From Letharia columbiana (Eukaryota > Ascomycota > Lecanoromycetes > Lecanorales > Parmeliaceae), in contig NW_023501047.1 in the NCBI RefSeq assembly GCF_014066305.1, positions 744,001-808,000 of the forward strand: a stretch of DNA of 64,000 nt, written 5' to 3'. Numbering within the stretch: the first letter of the stretch is position 1; each line of letters starts with the position of its first letter. Shown one piece after another: positions 11,200 to 25,260 of this stretch. The notes below the pieces were generated by a model. That model made no database searches, was not told where the DNA came from, and worked only from the letters and a program-made list of their open reading frames with translations. A program made the translations under genes and the position numbers.

Positions 11200-11321
11200 G
11201 GGTGTCAGATCTCGTCGTACACCCTAACCAAATGGAGAATAGGATATTCCCTCAGGATTTTGTAGAGGGGCTAAGCCGCTTTTCTAAATCTTATTAGAGT
11301 ATATAACGAGATCTGACACCC
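11200..11321. repeat. Perfect 16 bp inverted repeat at gene/AT-block junction
   Basis: GGGTGTCAGATCTCGT at 11200-11215 recurs exactly inverted at 11306-11321, giving a 122-base unit. It sits where balanced-composition DNA gives way to CpA-depleted DNA. GATGAC occurs a few bases outside each arm but not flush with it, so a target-site duplication is not proven. It may be a very small MITE-like element or a palindromic insertion footprint. Confidence 0.55.
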
Positions 11322-11582
11322 TCGTAGATGACTATTCTATAACGAAGAACTTAAAAAATAATTAGCTAGTAAGCTTATATTCTTCTTTTTAAACTTTATT
11401 ATCCTTATTTTTTTAATCTTTTAATTTAATTTAATTTTTATAATATAATATTATTTATTAAAATTATTAAAAAATATAATTAAAGAAAGTAAGTCTATTT
11501 TAAATATATAAAAAATAGTTATAAGAAAGATATAAAGAAAGTATTAAAATTCGAATTATATAACTCTTAACGATTATATATA
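11322..11582. other. AT-rich RIP-type DNA with truncated copia LTR
   Basis: CpA/TpG-depleted sequence starts here. At 11,542-11,572 the bases tattaaaattcgaattat and the following ~13 match the first ~31 bases of the plus-oriented copia LTR seen at 62,844. The match stops just before the family R unit begins at 11,583. The rest shows no gene. Confidence 0.5.
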
Positions 11583-12340
11583 TTAGTATATATAATAGAA
11601 TAAAATAGAGCTAAGTATAAAAATCTTAAATTTATATATATAGTTAATTATAAATTTAAAATTATTATACTTTTTAATTAAATCGAATAAGTTAACTCGT
11701 AAGCTCTCTTAAGCTCTCTTATTAAGAATTTATATATAAAAAATTTATACTCTAAAATAATTAGCTTTCTATAAATATTATTACTTTATAATTTCGTAAA
11801 TTATAGAGCTTAATTTACGCTTTCTAATAATATAAAATTTATAAAATTTAATTTACTATTAATAAATTAAAATATTATTTAAATATTATAGTTATATTAA
11901 ATATATTTAAAATTAAATAATAATTCTTTTATTTATTTACGAGTAAAGGTATATAAATTAAATTTATAATTTTTTTTTTAATTAGATCTATCGAGTAAAT
12001 TTAATAAGCGATCTTTAAGAAGCGATATTTAAGTACCTTGCCTTTTAATAATTATAAGATTAAATTTTAAGTTTTTTAAAGCACTTAAAAGCGAAATCTA
12101 CGCTCTATAATTTAAAAATTTAATCTTAAAAATTTAATAGAAAATAAAAAAGTTATTTAATTTGTAAATAATATATATCTATTTTTTTAATAGTTAATAG
12201 TTACGAACGCTAATTTATTTATTTATAATAACTTAGTCGATCTAATTAAAGAGCGTAGTAACTCTAAATTTATAATTAACTATATATATAAATTTAAGAT
12301 TTTTAAGCTTAATTATATCTTATTCTATTATATATATTAA
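11583..12340. repeat. Family R unit with outward-facing terminal inverted repeats (758 bp)
   Basis: It starts ttagtatatataatagaat and ends tattctattatatatatta. The first ~120 bases are the approximate inverse of the last ~120. The right part (11,938-12,340) is a full family R copy starting acgagtaaagg; the left arm is the other R end, in inverse orientation. RIP has altered both arms. No coding capacity is visible. Confidence 0.55.
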
Positions 12341-12686
12341 TATTAATATAAATATAAATATAATATAAATATAAATATATTAAATAAGATAATTAAGTTA
12401 TTAATTTATATAAATAGAAGAAAGATATTAAATAGTAAATAAATGTCTTTATTAAAATACGCTAGATTTAAATAGATAAGAGAGTTAAATAATATATTAA
12501 GAATATAAAATATACTTATAATATTATTTTCTCTCTTTATAAAATTATATTTTATAATTAATAAATAAAAAGATAGAAAAATAGATATATATATACGCTT
12601 AACGTTTAAAAAATAATAAAAGTAATAAAGAAATAATTATATTCGAGAACTTTAATATTATACTTTTTTCTATAAGTAATATTAAT
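12341..12686. other. AT-rich spacer, nothing recognised
   Basis: RIP-type DNA without any recognisable gene, ending at the first block of the macro-repeat. Confidence 0.4.
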
Positions 12687-13019
12687 AACGATAATTATTA
12701 AAAGTAGAATATTAGATATATTAGAAAAGAATAATTATTACTAAAAGACTAATTATTAATTTATAAGATATACGAATATTTATATATATAAAATAGATGG
12801 CTAATAGTAGCTAATAATTACTAGCTCTAATAATACGCGATATATATGCGATAGCCGAAGGGGCTAATATTATAATACTTCTCGATAGCCTAGATTTCCT
12901 AAACCTTAGTATACCGTATCTTATATATATTAGTTTTCAAATCTACGCTTTAAATTCGAAATTAATTATTTACCCGACCTCGTTAAATCTATAAAAAACC
13001 TCGATAGAGAAAATAGAAA

Positions 13020-13330
13020 GAGTGCCGAGGCTTTAAATACCCGTTTCGAAACCTCGAAATAATATGAGAGTTTTTTGATATTTTACCCGTATTGTTTCGG
13101 AACTAATAATTTACCCGTATTGCTTCGAGACCTTAAAATAATGTAAGGATTTTTAATATTTTGCCCGTATTATTTCGAGACCTCGAAATAATCTAAGGGT
13201 TTTTAATAGTTTGTTTATATTGTTTCGAGACCTCGAATAATAATTTACCCGTGTTATTTCGGGGTTTTAATAGTTTACTCGTATTATTTCGAGACCTCGA
13301 ATGAAATAAGAATTTTAGTTCGATATTTTT
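13020..13330. repeat. ~50 bp minisatellite (cccgtattatttcgagacct)
   Basis: About six imperfect tandem units share cccgtattatttcgagacct followed by cgaaataat and an A/T tail ending near tttta. The same array occurs in the other macro-repeat units at about 14,990-15,250 and 16,645-16,925. Units differ by point changes and some are shortened. Confidence 0.7.
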
Positions 13331-15376
13331 TATATAGGGATTAAATAGCGACAGCCCTCTCGTCGATAGATACGAGTTAAAAAAATGGGCTGTCGTTATG
13401 AAATATATCTATTTATAAACGGTTATCGAAGACTTAGTTTAATATCTCTTAGAAAGTATAAGAATATTTTAATACTATTCTACTCGCTTTCGGGCTTATA
13501 ATCTATTAAAAGTAGAATATTAGATATATTAGAAAAGAATAATTATTACTAAAAGACTAATTATTAATTTATAAAATATACGAATATTTATATATATAAA
13601 ATAGATAACTAATAATAACTAATAATTACTAGTCTTAATAATACGCGATATATATACGATAGTCGAAGGGGCTAATATTATAATAATAATAGCTTATTAT
13701 ATTTACGCTATAACGATATTATTAATTAAAGTATAGATATATATAGAAAATCTAATTAAGAGAAAATCGATATAGTATAATAAAAATAATATCTATAAGC
13801 GTAGAGATAAATAGTAATAATTTTCGAATTTATATTTAAGCGAATAGAATATTAATAAAATAATACGACGTAATTAATCGAAGGCTCTCGAATCGAATCG
13901 AGTTATAAGCGCTAAAAACTCTAATTTAATATTAAGTAAGTTTCTCTATAAAATATTATATAATTAATATTAATAAAGGCTATCGATAATAATAATAAGA
14001 TTTATAAATAATATATTATAGCTTCGAACGATACTTAGATATCTATTAATAAGAAAACTCTACGCGAGAGACCTTATATAATATAATTAATAATCGATAT
14101 AGATCTAAGAGATTAATTCTCGACTTCTAAAAAAATAAGACTATTATAAAGATATCGAACGATTTCAATTTAATTAAAAACGAGATATTTGAATTAATTT
14201 CGATATTTTATAAGTTAACTCTTATAGATAAGATTTTTTAAAATATCGTTAGGGGGGAAAAAAAATTATAAAAGTCGTTTACTAGATCTTAGTAATTTTC
14301 GAATTTATCGCTATTTATATTATACTAAATAAGATTATTATTAAAATCTTTCTATTTAACTTTATACTTAAAACGACTATAAATTAATTTAAAGATAAAT
14401 ATTTCTTTAATAATCTATTTAATCTAATCGTTAATAGTAATATATTTTAGCGAAAAGTTTATCTATTCTAATAAAGAATTATTTATTATTAATATATATA
14501 AAAGAATAAGATCGAGTTAAGCTTAAAAATCTTAAATTTATATATATAATTAATTATAAATTTAGAGTTACTACGCTCTTAAATTAGATTAATTAAATTA
14601 TTATAGATAAATAAATTAGCGTTCGTAATTATTAAAACTATTAAAAGTAGAATATTAGATATATTAGAAAGAATAATTATAACTAAAAGACTAATTATTA
14701 ATTTATAAGATATATGAATATTTATATATATAAAATAGATAATTAATAGTAGCTAATAATTACTAGTTCTAGTAATACGCGATATATATACGATAGTCGA
14801 AGAGGCTAATATTATAATACTTCTCGATAGTCTTAGAAGCTAGATTCCCTAAACCCTAGTATATCGTATCCTATATATATTAGTTTTTAAATTCACGCTT
14901 TATATTCGAGATTAATTATTTACTTAACCTCGTTAAATCTATAAAAAACCTCGATAAAGAAAATAGAAAGAGTACCGAGGCTTTTAAATACCCGTTTCGA
15001 GACCTCGAAATAATATAAGAATTTTTAATATTTTGCCTATATTATTTCGAGACCTCGAAATAATCTAAGAATTTTAATAATTTACTTATATTATTTTAAG
15101 ACCTCGAAATAATCTAAAGACTTTAATAATTTACCCGTATTATTTCGAGAGTTTAAAATAATATAAGAATTTTTAATTAATTCGAGTTCTCGTATAATAT
15201 AAGAGCTTTTTATTTATATTAATTTCGAGATCTCGAATAAAATAAGAATTTTAGTTCGATATTTTTAATATAAAGATTAAATAGCGATAGTCCTCTCGTC
15301 GATAAGTACGAGCTAAAAAAATGGGCTATCGCTATAAGATATATCTATTTATAAATAATTATCGAAGACTTAGTTT

Positions 15377-15915
15377 TGTCAGGACCAGCATAGGTGCGAT
15401 ACCAGTATGGGTGAGGTAGAACTAGGATAATAAGGCTACCGAACTATGTAGGTGGGAAGGAGGCATGATATAGATAATAAAAATAATATCTATTAACGTA
15501 GGAGGTCGAGATAGCCATAGGGCTAATTTTCGAATTTATATTTAAGCGAATAGAATATTAATAAAATAATATATATACTATAATTAATCGAAGACTCGAA
15601 GACCCTTTAATTCGAATCGAGTTGAAGGTTATAAGCGCTAAAGCACACCAATTTAATATTAAGTAAGTTTCTCTATAAAATATTATATAATTAATTTAAT
15701 TGCTGGGAAAGGCTATCGATAATGACAAGAATAAGATTTATAAATAATATATATTATAGCTTCGAACGATACTTAGATATCTATTAATAAGAAAACTCTA
15801 CGCGAGAGATTTTTATATAATATAATAATTTATAATCGATATAGACTAAGAGATCTAAGAGATTCTGGAAACTTACAAAAAAATAGGACTTTTAATGCCG
15901 ACCTCCGTTTGATAT
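15377..15915. other. Less mutated segment inside macro-repeat
   Basis: Unlike its surroundings this stretch keeps CA and TG dinucleotides, for example gtcaggaccagcataggtgc at its start. Its first ~100 bases have no counterpart in the sister unit. Other retained patches include ttgctgggaaaggctatc and gccgacctccgtttgat. No gene is seen. Confidence 0.55.
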
Positions 15916-17299
15916 AAAAGTCGTTTATAGATCTTAGTAATTTTCGAATTTTAATTTCTTTAATTTATCGCTATTTATATTATACTAAATAAGATTATTA
16001 TTAAAATCTTTCTATTTAACTTTATACTTAAAACGACTATTAATTAATTTAAAGATAAATATTTCTTTAATAATCTATTTAATCTAATCGTTAATAGTAA
16101 TATATTTTAGCGAAAAGTTTATCTATTCTAATAAAGAATTATTTATTATTAATATATATAAAAGAATAAGATCGAGTTAAGCTTAAAAATCTTAAATTTA
16201 TATATATAATTAATTATAAATTTAGAGTTACTACGCTCTTAAATTAGATTAATTAAATTATTATAGATAAATAAATTAGCGTTCGTAATTATTAAAACTA
16301 TTAAAAGTAGAATATTAGATATATTAGAAAGAATAATTATAACTAAAAGACTAATTATTAATTTATAAGATATATGAATATTTATATATATAAAATAGAT
16401 AATTAATAGTAGCTAATAATTACTAGCTCTAATAATACGCGATATATTATACGATAGTCGAAGGGGCTAATATTATAATACTTTCCGATAGTCTTAAAAG
16501 CTAGATTCCCTAAACCCTAGTATATTATATTTTATATATATTAGTTTTTAAATTTACGCTTTATATTCGAGATTAATTATTTACTTAATCTCGTTAAATT
16601 TATAAAAAACCTCGATAAGAAAAATAAAAAGAGTGCCGGGGCTTTTAAATACCCGTTTCGAGACCTCGAAATAATATAAGAATTTTTAATATTTTGCCTA
16701 TATTATTTCGAGACCTCGAAATAATCTAAGAATTTTAATAATTTACTTATATTATTTTAAGACCTCGAAATAATTATAAAAGTTTTAATATTTTACTCGT
16801 ATTATTTCGAGATTTTAAAATAATATAAGAATTTTTAATTAATTCGAGTTCTCGTATAATATAAGAATTTTTTATTTATATTATCTCGAGATCTCGAATA
16901 AAATAAGAATTTTAGTTCGATATTTTTTATATAAGGATTAAATAGCGATAGCTCTCTCGTCGATAAGTACGAGCTAAAAAAATGGGCTATCGCTATAAGA
17001 TATATCTATTTATAAATAATTATCGAAGACTTAGTTTAATATCCATATTAGAAAGTATAAGAATATTCGATACTATTCTATTCGCTTTCGAGTTTATAAT
17101 CTATTAAAAGTAGAATATTAGATATATTAGAAAGAATAATTATAACTAAAAGACTAATTATTAATTTATAAGATATACGAATATTTATATATATAAAATA
17201 GATGGCTAATAGTAGCTGATAATTACTAGCTCTAGTAATACGCGATATATATACGATAGCCGAAGGGGCTAATATTATAATAAAAACCTTATCCTTTCG

Positions 17300-17756
17300 C
17301 GTCTCTCTTATTAAAAAAATAGATATATATTATTAACATATAGAATAACTTTTTTATTTTCTATTAAAATTTTAAGATTTTTTTTTTAAATTTTAAAGCG
17401 CTATTTATGCTTTCCGAATTTTTAAGAATTCTAAAATTTAGTCTTATAATTATTAAAGCGCAAGGAATTTAAATATCGCTCATTAAAGTTCGCTCGACAG
17501 TCGGACAGCCCTAATCAGGTACACATTATTTGATTTTAGAATAATTTTTTTATTTTCTATTAAAATTTCGAGATTTTTTTTTAAATTATAGAATAAAATA
17601 TAGGCTTTTAGAAAAAAAAACTTATTAAATTTAATTCTATAATTATTAAAGTATAAGAAATTTAAATATCGCTTATTAAAGATCGCTTATCTACTTACTC
17701 GATAGCTCTAATTAAAAAAAAGATTATAAATTTAATTTATAGGCCTTTACTCGTAA
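17300..17756 (-). repeat. Family R copy, 5'-shortened, internally duplicated
   Basis: Minus-oriented family R sequence ending aggcctttactcgt. The block reading ttattaaagttcgctcgaca and the A-tract part appear twice, so two R fragments are fused. The TTAGTATATA end is missing. Confidence 0.6.
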
Positions 17757-20700
17757 AATTTAAAAGATTAAGATAAAAGATATCGTAGATTTTTATACTT
17801 AGCGAAAGTTTTAGATAATATAAAATTCTAATAAGATCTATAATCTTAAATAAACTAAATCTCTTATAATTTAATTTATAAAAAAGATAATTAAAAGTAA
17901 TATTCTTACTACTTAGAAAGATCTTATCGTTTATCTAAAAGATAATTTTTTATTAATATTTATTAACTTATATAACTATAGTCTTTTAAACGCGATCTAT
18001 ATTACTTTTAATATACTTAAAAGTCTATTTTATATAATTTATAATATTCTTTATTTAAGTAATATTAAGATACTTATAAATAATTTTATAATTAATAATA
18101 TTCGAGCTAAAAGTTACTTAAAAATAAAATCTCTTATTAATAAAAAAAGATAAGATATTAATAATCGATAAGATAATATTATTATTAACGAACTTAATAA
18201 TAAATAACTATCTTATTTAATTATTCTATATATAATTATAATATATTTAAAAATAATACTTTATCTTCTAATTTACTTATTTAATCTATTTATTAATTTT
18301 AAAATAAAAGACTATTAATAGTTTAATTATAATATCTAATTATTTATAAAAAGATTTCTATATAGTAATTATAAATTAAAGATTTTAATTTAATATTATC
18401 GAGGTTAATAGACTATATAGATAAAATATCTCTTTAAATAATAAGTTAACTATCTTCTAGATAATAATATTTTTATTAATATTAAAATAAATTACGTAGT
18501 AATATTTCTTAATAAACTAATTAATTATTACTTAAATAGTATTATAGTTATTAAATATAAATAAGTCTATAACGAAGTTAATCGATATATTTTATTATTA
18601 TTTCTATAGAATTAATAAAGATTATAATAAATTATATTTTTAATCGCGAGATATTTTAGCTCTTTAATAGATAGAATAATTTTAAATATAAATAGCTATT
18701 ATTATTATTATTTCTTATTAATAATATTCTCTTTTAAGTAATTTATAAATATATATTATCTCGAGATAGTTATAAGATAATTAATTATATATCTCTTAAA
18801 TAATATTAATATATATATTATCGAATATTTATAAATAATTTTTATAGTAAAATATTTTATTTTATACGAAGTATTTATTAAGAGTAATTTCTTAAAACTT
18901 ATTCTTATTTTCGACGATAGTCTTATAAATTTCTATATAATAATTATTATTCTTATTAGCCTCTACTATCTTATAATAGATAAAATTATTAATTATATAT
19001 ATATTAATATATTCGCTATTTAATTTTAATTAATTAAGAATAAGAATTATTTAATATTATTAACGTAATCGTTTATTTTTAGAATTAATTAGTTTATATT
19101 TAGCTATTTATATAAATATATCGATCTTAATATTCTAAGATCTAAATCGATAAATAATCTTTATATTAAATTCTAATAATATATCTAAATATCGAGCTTA
19201 GCGTTAATTAAGATTTCTTCTCTTAATAAAATATATTAATTCTTTATAATCGATAAAGATTCTAATAAAGACGTTTATATATTTTAGCTTAAGGCGCTAG
19301 TATTCTAGATAGCGAATAATTACTAATAATTCCTTATTATAGATCTAATAATTATATTTAATAGAGATTAGATTTTTACTATAAAAGACTATCGAGTAAA
19401 ATACTCTTTTATTATTATATTAAGAAAGAATATCTTTATTAATATAGTCGAAAGAGTTAATCTCTAAAACGATCTTCTTTATTCTATTAAAATAATATAA
19501 AATTAAAGCTTTAATAACAACGACTTTTAGAAAGTAAAAGATCTTTTAATATATTAGAGACTAATTAAATATAATCTTCTTTATCGTAAATTTTATTATA
19601 AATTTAACTATTTTAAAGAAGTCTCTAATAAATTATTAATAAAAATTATAAAATCTAATAAAGATCTATATCTCTTTAAGATTAATAGATATAATTTACT
19701 TAATAATAGTCTAGATTTAATAAGATCTATTTATAGCTCGTCTATAGATATTAATAAGCTTAGAAATTTAATTTTTTTAATATAGAATTCGTACTTAAAA
19801 ATATTTATCTAAAAATCGATATCTCTTAATTTCTAGAGAATTTATCTAACGTATTAAATATATTTCTTTTTTATCTTATTATAAATAAGTATATTATCGA
19901 GATAGATTTAATAGAAATCGTTTAGATATTTAAATAGAATATTATTTATATATTATTAATATATAATTAAGCTATTAATTAAATCGAAGGAGAGGATTTA
20001 ATACTTATATATTCTAAGAGAGATAATAAAAGTAATAAAATTCTCGCTATTAGAATATATACGTAGTTTATTAAATATAATTATAATATCTAATCGAGTA
20101 AGATATTTATATCTCTAAATTCTTATTAAAATCTTATCTATTAATAGAATTAGATATTAATTTTTTTTAGTAATAACGTTTAGCTTTTAATAATTTATAT
20201 AAAAACGTAATTCTTTATATAACTTTTTTATAAATAGAATAAGTAAGATAAATAGTATATAACTTAATATTATAAATCCCTTCTTTAGATATTCATTTAG
20301 ATATTTCTTTATTTATTCTAATTTATATTTTAACATCGAATAGATTCTACTTTTTAGAAGTTTCATTTTATCGAAGCTATCGTTGAATTTCAATTTATAA
20401 TTATACTTAAACTAGACTCGATAATAGATATAAGACGTATATTAGTCGCGGATACTATTCTTAATATTCGTATTATAATTAACTTAATAATAGTCTTTAT
20501 CGATTTAAAATCTTTATACTTAATATATTATAAGTTATTTAATTTTCGAAGATATTCTTTTATAATCTTTAAGATAATAAAATCTTTTACGATTTATTAT
20601 AACGTTTTTAGACTTTTTCTTAATTTCTTTAAAAGATAATTCTTTAATATAAGAGTTTTCTTAATATTAAGAATAATATCTAATCGAATAAAGTCTAAAT

Positions 20701-21897
20701 AGAAGTTAATAAAGAATTAAGTTCTTTATTATAAAGTATTTATCTCACGCTATATATTACTACGTCGATTTAAATTCTTATAAATATCGATTAACTTATT
20801 TATAATCTTACTAATAAACTAATATAGATTAATAAAATTTCGAAGTCTTCTATATATAATATACTATATAGTCTTATCGCCGAGTTATAAGACTATATAA
20901 ATTATTTTAAAGCTTTTAATAAGATAATAATCGCTATTAACTCTAAATGTCTCTTCTATTTTAAAGAATTAGTTATTTTAAATAAAGTTATTATTATTAA
21001 TAAATATAGATAAATTAAAAATCTTGATTTAATTTTTTCTCTAAATATCTAGATATAGATTCTTCTTCGATTAAGAATAGTTATAAGTTCTTTATAGACT
21101 ATAAATTAAGATTATTAACTTTCTATTATAAAAAAGTTATATTCTTCTAAAAATTCTAAGCTAGTTAGTTTATCTTCTCGATTAATTTATAAATTTAAGA
21201 TAAATTATTTATAATCTAATTATTTTCTATTATAACGATATAATATCAAATAATAATCTTTCGAAAATCGTCTTATTTCTAATAAATCTTATTTAATATA
21301 AGTATAAATTCGTTAAGATTATTAGTAATTTAATATTATAATTATAAATTATTAATAATATTTTAAAACGTATTTATCGAGTTTATCTTATTAGAAATAT
21401 TATCTAATAGAATTAATATCTATTAAAATTTAATTTATTTTAATAAGATCTTAATTTAATTTATTCTTTTAATATTAGACTTTATTATAAAAAGAAAGAA
21501 AAAAAGATTTAAAATAAAATAGAGAGGAGTTTAAATACTTCGAAAGAATAAGTATTAAGAATATTAGATATATTAGAGAATAATAAAATCTCTTTAAAAT
21601 ATATCGAAATTATTTAATATTAAGAATAAATTTTTTTATTATAAAGCTTAAAATAAGATTATTTCTTTATAAGAATTTAATATACTTATTTCTTAATTAT
21701 TTAAAATATTAAGAAAATTATAAATATTTTAAATAATATTTTTTCGAGTATATTTAGTTCGTCTAGAGAATTTCTTATCTTATAAAAAAGTTATATATAA
21801 AAAAGCTTTAAAAAATAATATTTTTAATTAGTTATAATTTAATCGTTTCTTATCTAATTAGAATTCTATTTAAATTCTAGATATTAAAATATATAAA
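17757..21897. other. 4.1 kb RIP-mutated DNA, unassigned
   Basis: Almost no CA or TG occurs across more than 4 kb. It is flanked by family R copies in opposite orientation (17,300-17,756 minus and 21,898-22,336 plus). The length and flanks suggest a decayed transposon body, but stop codons interrupt every frame and I could not recognise a reverse transcriptase, transposase or other domain. Between 20,280 and 20,380 a few CA dinucleotides survive. Confidence 0.4.
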
Positions 21898-22336
21898 ACG
21901 AGTAAAGATCTATAAATTAAATTTATAATTTTTTTTTTAATTAGGGCTATCGAGTAAGTAGGTAAGCGATCTTTAATAAGCGAACTTTGATGAGCGATAT
22001 TTGAATTCCTTGCACTTTAATAATTATAAGACTAAATTTCGAAATTCTTAAAAATTCGAAAAGCACAAATAGCGTTTTAAAATTTTTAAAAAAAAATCTC
22101 AAAATTTTAATAGAAAATAAAAAAGTAATTCTATATATTAATAATATATATCTATTTTTTTAATAAGAAAGACGTAGAAGGGCGAGATTTCAATAATTAT
22201 AAATGCTAATTTATTTATTTATAATAAGTTAGTCGATTTAATTAAAAAGCGTAGAGAACTTAAATTAATAATTAGCTATATATATAAACTTAAGATTTTT
22301 AAGCTTAATATTATCTTATTCTTTTATATATATTAA
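21898..22336 (+). repeat. Family R copy, near full length (439 bp)
   Basis: It starts acgagtaaagatctataaat and ends cttattcttttatatatatt. It has the three-unit 14 bp tandem motif (aagcgatctttaat, aagcgaactttgat, gagcgatatttgaa) followed by an A/T-rich centre and the gctaatttatttatttataa block. Confidence 0.7.
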
Positions 22337-25260
22337 TAAATATTTTATTTAATTTTAATTAGATTTATTAGAATATAGAGTTAAAAACTTATTAGATTTT
22401 AATTATTTTCTAATAAGTATATACTTCTTAATTATAATAAATTATAATTCTTATCTATAAAATAATTTTATATATTTTATTATTTTTTACTAGAATAGTA
22501 TCTAGATATTAGATATAAATATAAATATCGAAATATAATTTAAATTAATTACTTTAAATAAAGTGTTTTATTTTATTTATATTTATAAATTCTAATTCTA
22601 TATAACGATCTTTATACTTATAAAAAATTAGCTCTTTCTTATAAATTTTAATTAATAAGAATATTATTATAATTATAGAAAGCTTTAAGTATAGAATAAT
22701 AGAATAAATAAATTAACTTATAGAGTATCTATTTATTAATATAAGACTTTAATTAAATTAGATTATAGTCTTATATAAAGCGAGTTATAATAATAAATAT
22801 TAAAGTAAAATAATAAAAAATCTATAAAATTAAGATTTTAAGAACTAATAAAATCTATTTTATATATTTTTTATAAAGAGTAAATTTAAAATTAAAGTAG
22901 ATATAGAAATTAAATAATATATAAATAAGTAATAACTTCTATTTTATATATATAAAGAGAGGCTTATAGTTATACTTTTATAATTATATAATAATATTTA
23001 ATTTAATTAATAGATTACTCTATAATAATCTTCTATAATAAAATCTATATTTCTAAATATATTATTATTTATTAGTTTTTTTTTTAAAATTATAATTAAA
23101 ATTACGAGAATTAAAGAAGATATAAAAATATATTTATTTTATAAGAGAGATAGAGATTAGATAAATTTTAATATTAAAGTTTATCGTAAATATTTAATCT
23201 CAAAATACTTTAGATAACTTCTTTTATAATATATTTTATTTTAATATATAATTTATCTAAATTTATCTCTTCTTTAATTATTATAGCTATAAAAATATTT
23301 TATTAACTATTTTTATAATAATAAATTAATTAATTATCTAGCGTAAATTATAGATATTAAGCTCTTTAAATAATTATATTAAATCGTTTTAATAATTTAA
23401 GTTTAGATTTAGAATATATAATATTATATTTAAAAGATTTCTTATTTAAAATAGTAAGTTTAAAGATAAGCTAGTAAAAATAATATTTTAATATAATAGA
23501 TATTAATATAAATAATCTCTTAAAGAGTCGAATATAGAAGAGATTAATAATATATCTCTATATAGTAATTCTATTAAAGTAATATATTATTTAATACTTC
23601 TATAATTTTTTAAATTAATGATTTTCTTAGATTAAGAAATTTAATATCTAGATTATATTATAGACTTTTAAATATTTATATATAAAGCCTTTTATAGCTA
23701 TTATATAATCTATATTAAGAGCTTTAAAGATTTTATATATAAAATCTTTTATAGCTACTATATAATCTATATTAAAGACTTCTAAATTTTTATATATAAA
23801 GTCTTCTATAATTATTACGTAATTTATATCTTAAGCTTCTAAGACTTTATATATTAAGTCTATTACGATTATTATTAAACCTTTTATTATTAAATCTATT
23901 AATATAATTTTAAAGATTTTAATAAAAAATATATAATACGCTATAAGTATAGAGAATAATAAGACTCTTAATAAAGAGAAGAGAAGTTAAAATAATTCGA
24001 TAATAATATTAATATTTAAAAGTAATTTATAAAGTTAAATAAATAAATATAATACTATTATAAGCTAATTTAGTACTATAAAAAAAGAATTAAAGATTTT
24101 ATATATTTATTAAAGTTTAAAGTAGAGATCTTCTTCTAATTAAATCTATTAATTAGATATTATTTTCTTATCTTTCTATTAAATACTTATATAAATAAAT
24201 TTATTTAAATTATCTTTTTTAATATAAGAAGTAATTATTAAATATATTAAAAGACTAAGTATTATATTTAATATTCGTATAAAATATAAAAAAATAAAGT
24301 TTTTAAATAAGCGCTATAGTAGATATAGCGATAAATTAAAAATATTATAAATCTAAAGCGTTAAGCGCTACGCTTAAAATTATTACTATTTATAAATATT
24401 AAAATAAAAATTTATAAAAAGTATAATTTCAAATAATTAAAGAGTATATTTAAATTTAAAATTAAAATAATAAATTTCGAGATAATTATTAAAGATATAT
24501 TAAGATTAGTATAAATACGATATTAGTATAAATAAGATAGAATAAGAATAATAAGACTATTAAACTATATAAGTGAAAAGAAGATATAATATAATAGAAG
24601 ATATCTTCGTTAAGGCTCGCTAGCTATAGAATTAAGAGATATATTAAAAATACGCTCGTAATAAGATAGACTAAGATTTCTTAAATATAAATTCTCTATT
24701 ATATCTATTTATAAGTCTATTAAAGTCTATTATAAATATAATAACTAATTATTTTATTATCTAAATATCTTTCTATAACTTTTTATATATTCTTATTTAA
24801 CGAAGTTATATTTTAAGAATTCGATTAATTTATTAATAGTAAAATATATATATAAATATCTTTTAAATCTATATAACGCTCTTTATTAAAAGAGTAAATT
24901 CGAATATTAATTACTCGATTTTTATTTTAAGTATATAATATTTTATAATATATAGTATAAGAAATATCTAAAGATTAATATTAATTAAAACTCGAATATA
25001 ATTATAAAAGAATTTAATATTAATATAAATAAGAATTAGATATTAGATATCGATAATAATAAGAAAATAATCTCTAATAATAGAGAAGATAGTAATAGCG
25101 ATTAATAATAATATATCGAAGACTTTAATAATATAACTTACGAGGGCTATTATCTATATATAGCTCTATTATCTATAGCTTTATTATCTATTACTTCGCT
25201 ATCTATTACTTTATCTATAACTTTAATTAATATATATTTATTTTCTAACGTAATATTATA
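22337..25260. other. 2.9 kb RIP-mutated DNA flanked by inverted R copies
   Basis: It lies between a plus R copy and a minus R copy. The part at about 24,500-24,660 is similar, in inverse orientation, to about 37,665-37,860, including aaaatacgctcgtaat. The same unidentified element therefore occurs twice. A repeated block with atataaagycttytatagct occurs three or four times at 23,640-23,870. No domain is recognised. Confidence 0.4.

Larger units (their letters stand above)
12687..17285. repeat. Tandem macro-repeat array (~1.65-1.95 kb units) with internal minisatellite
   Basis: A ~180 bp block beginning taaaagtagaatattagat and ending near cgaaggggctaatattat recurs at about 12,690, 13,505, 14,640, 16,300 and 17,105. 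Between them, a second block starting near ctcgatagyctw recurs at 12,870, 14,820 and 16,485. A third (14,260-14,640) recurs at 15,920-16,300, a shift of about 1,660 bases. Block 13,740-14,110 recurs at 15,470-15,870. The unit also contains an inverse family R end (14,490 and 16,150). All copies carry RIP-type changes, except part of the unit at 15,377-15,915. No intact gene is present. Confidence 0.7.

Noticed and set aside
7268..11234. 16 bp word acaccctaaccaaatg shared by 7,268-7,283 and 11,219-11,234
   Set aside because: In a window of 64 kb one 16-base coincidence is about as likely as not, and the first copy lies in a coding exon of the small gene.
12687..17285. CRISPR-like array
   Set aside because: Repeats are long, contiguous and without unique spacers, in a eukaryotic context.
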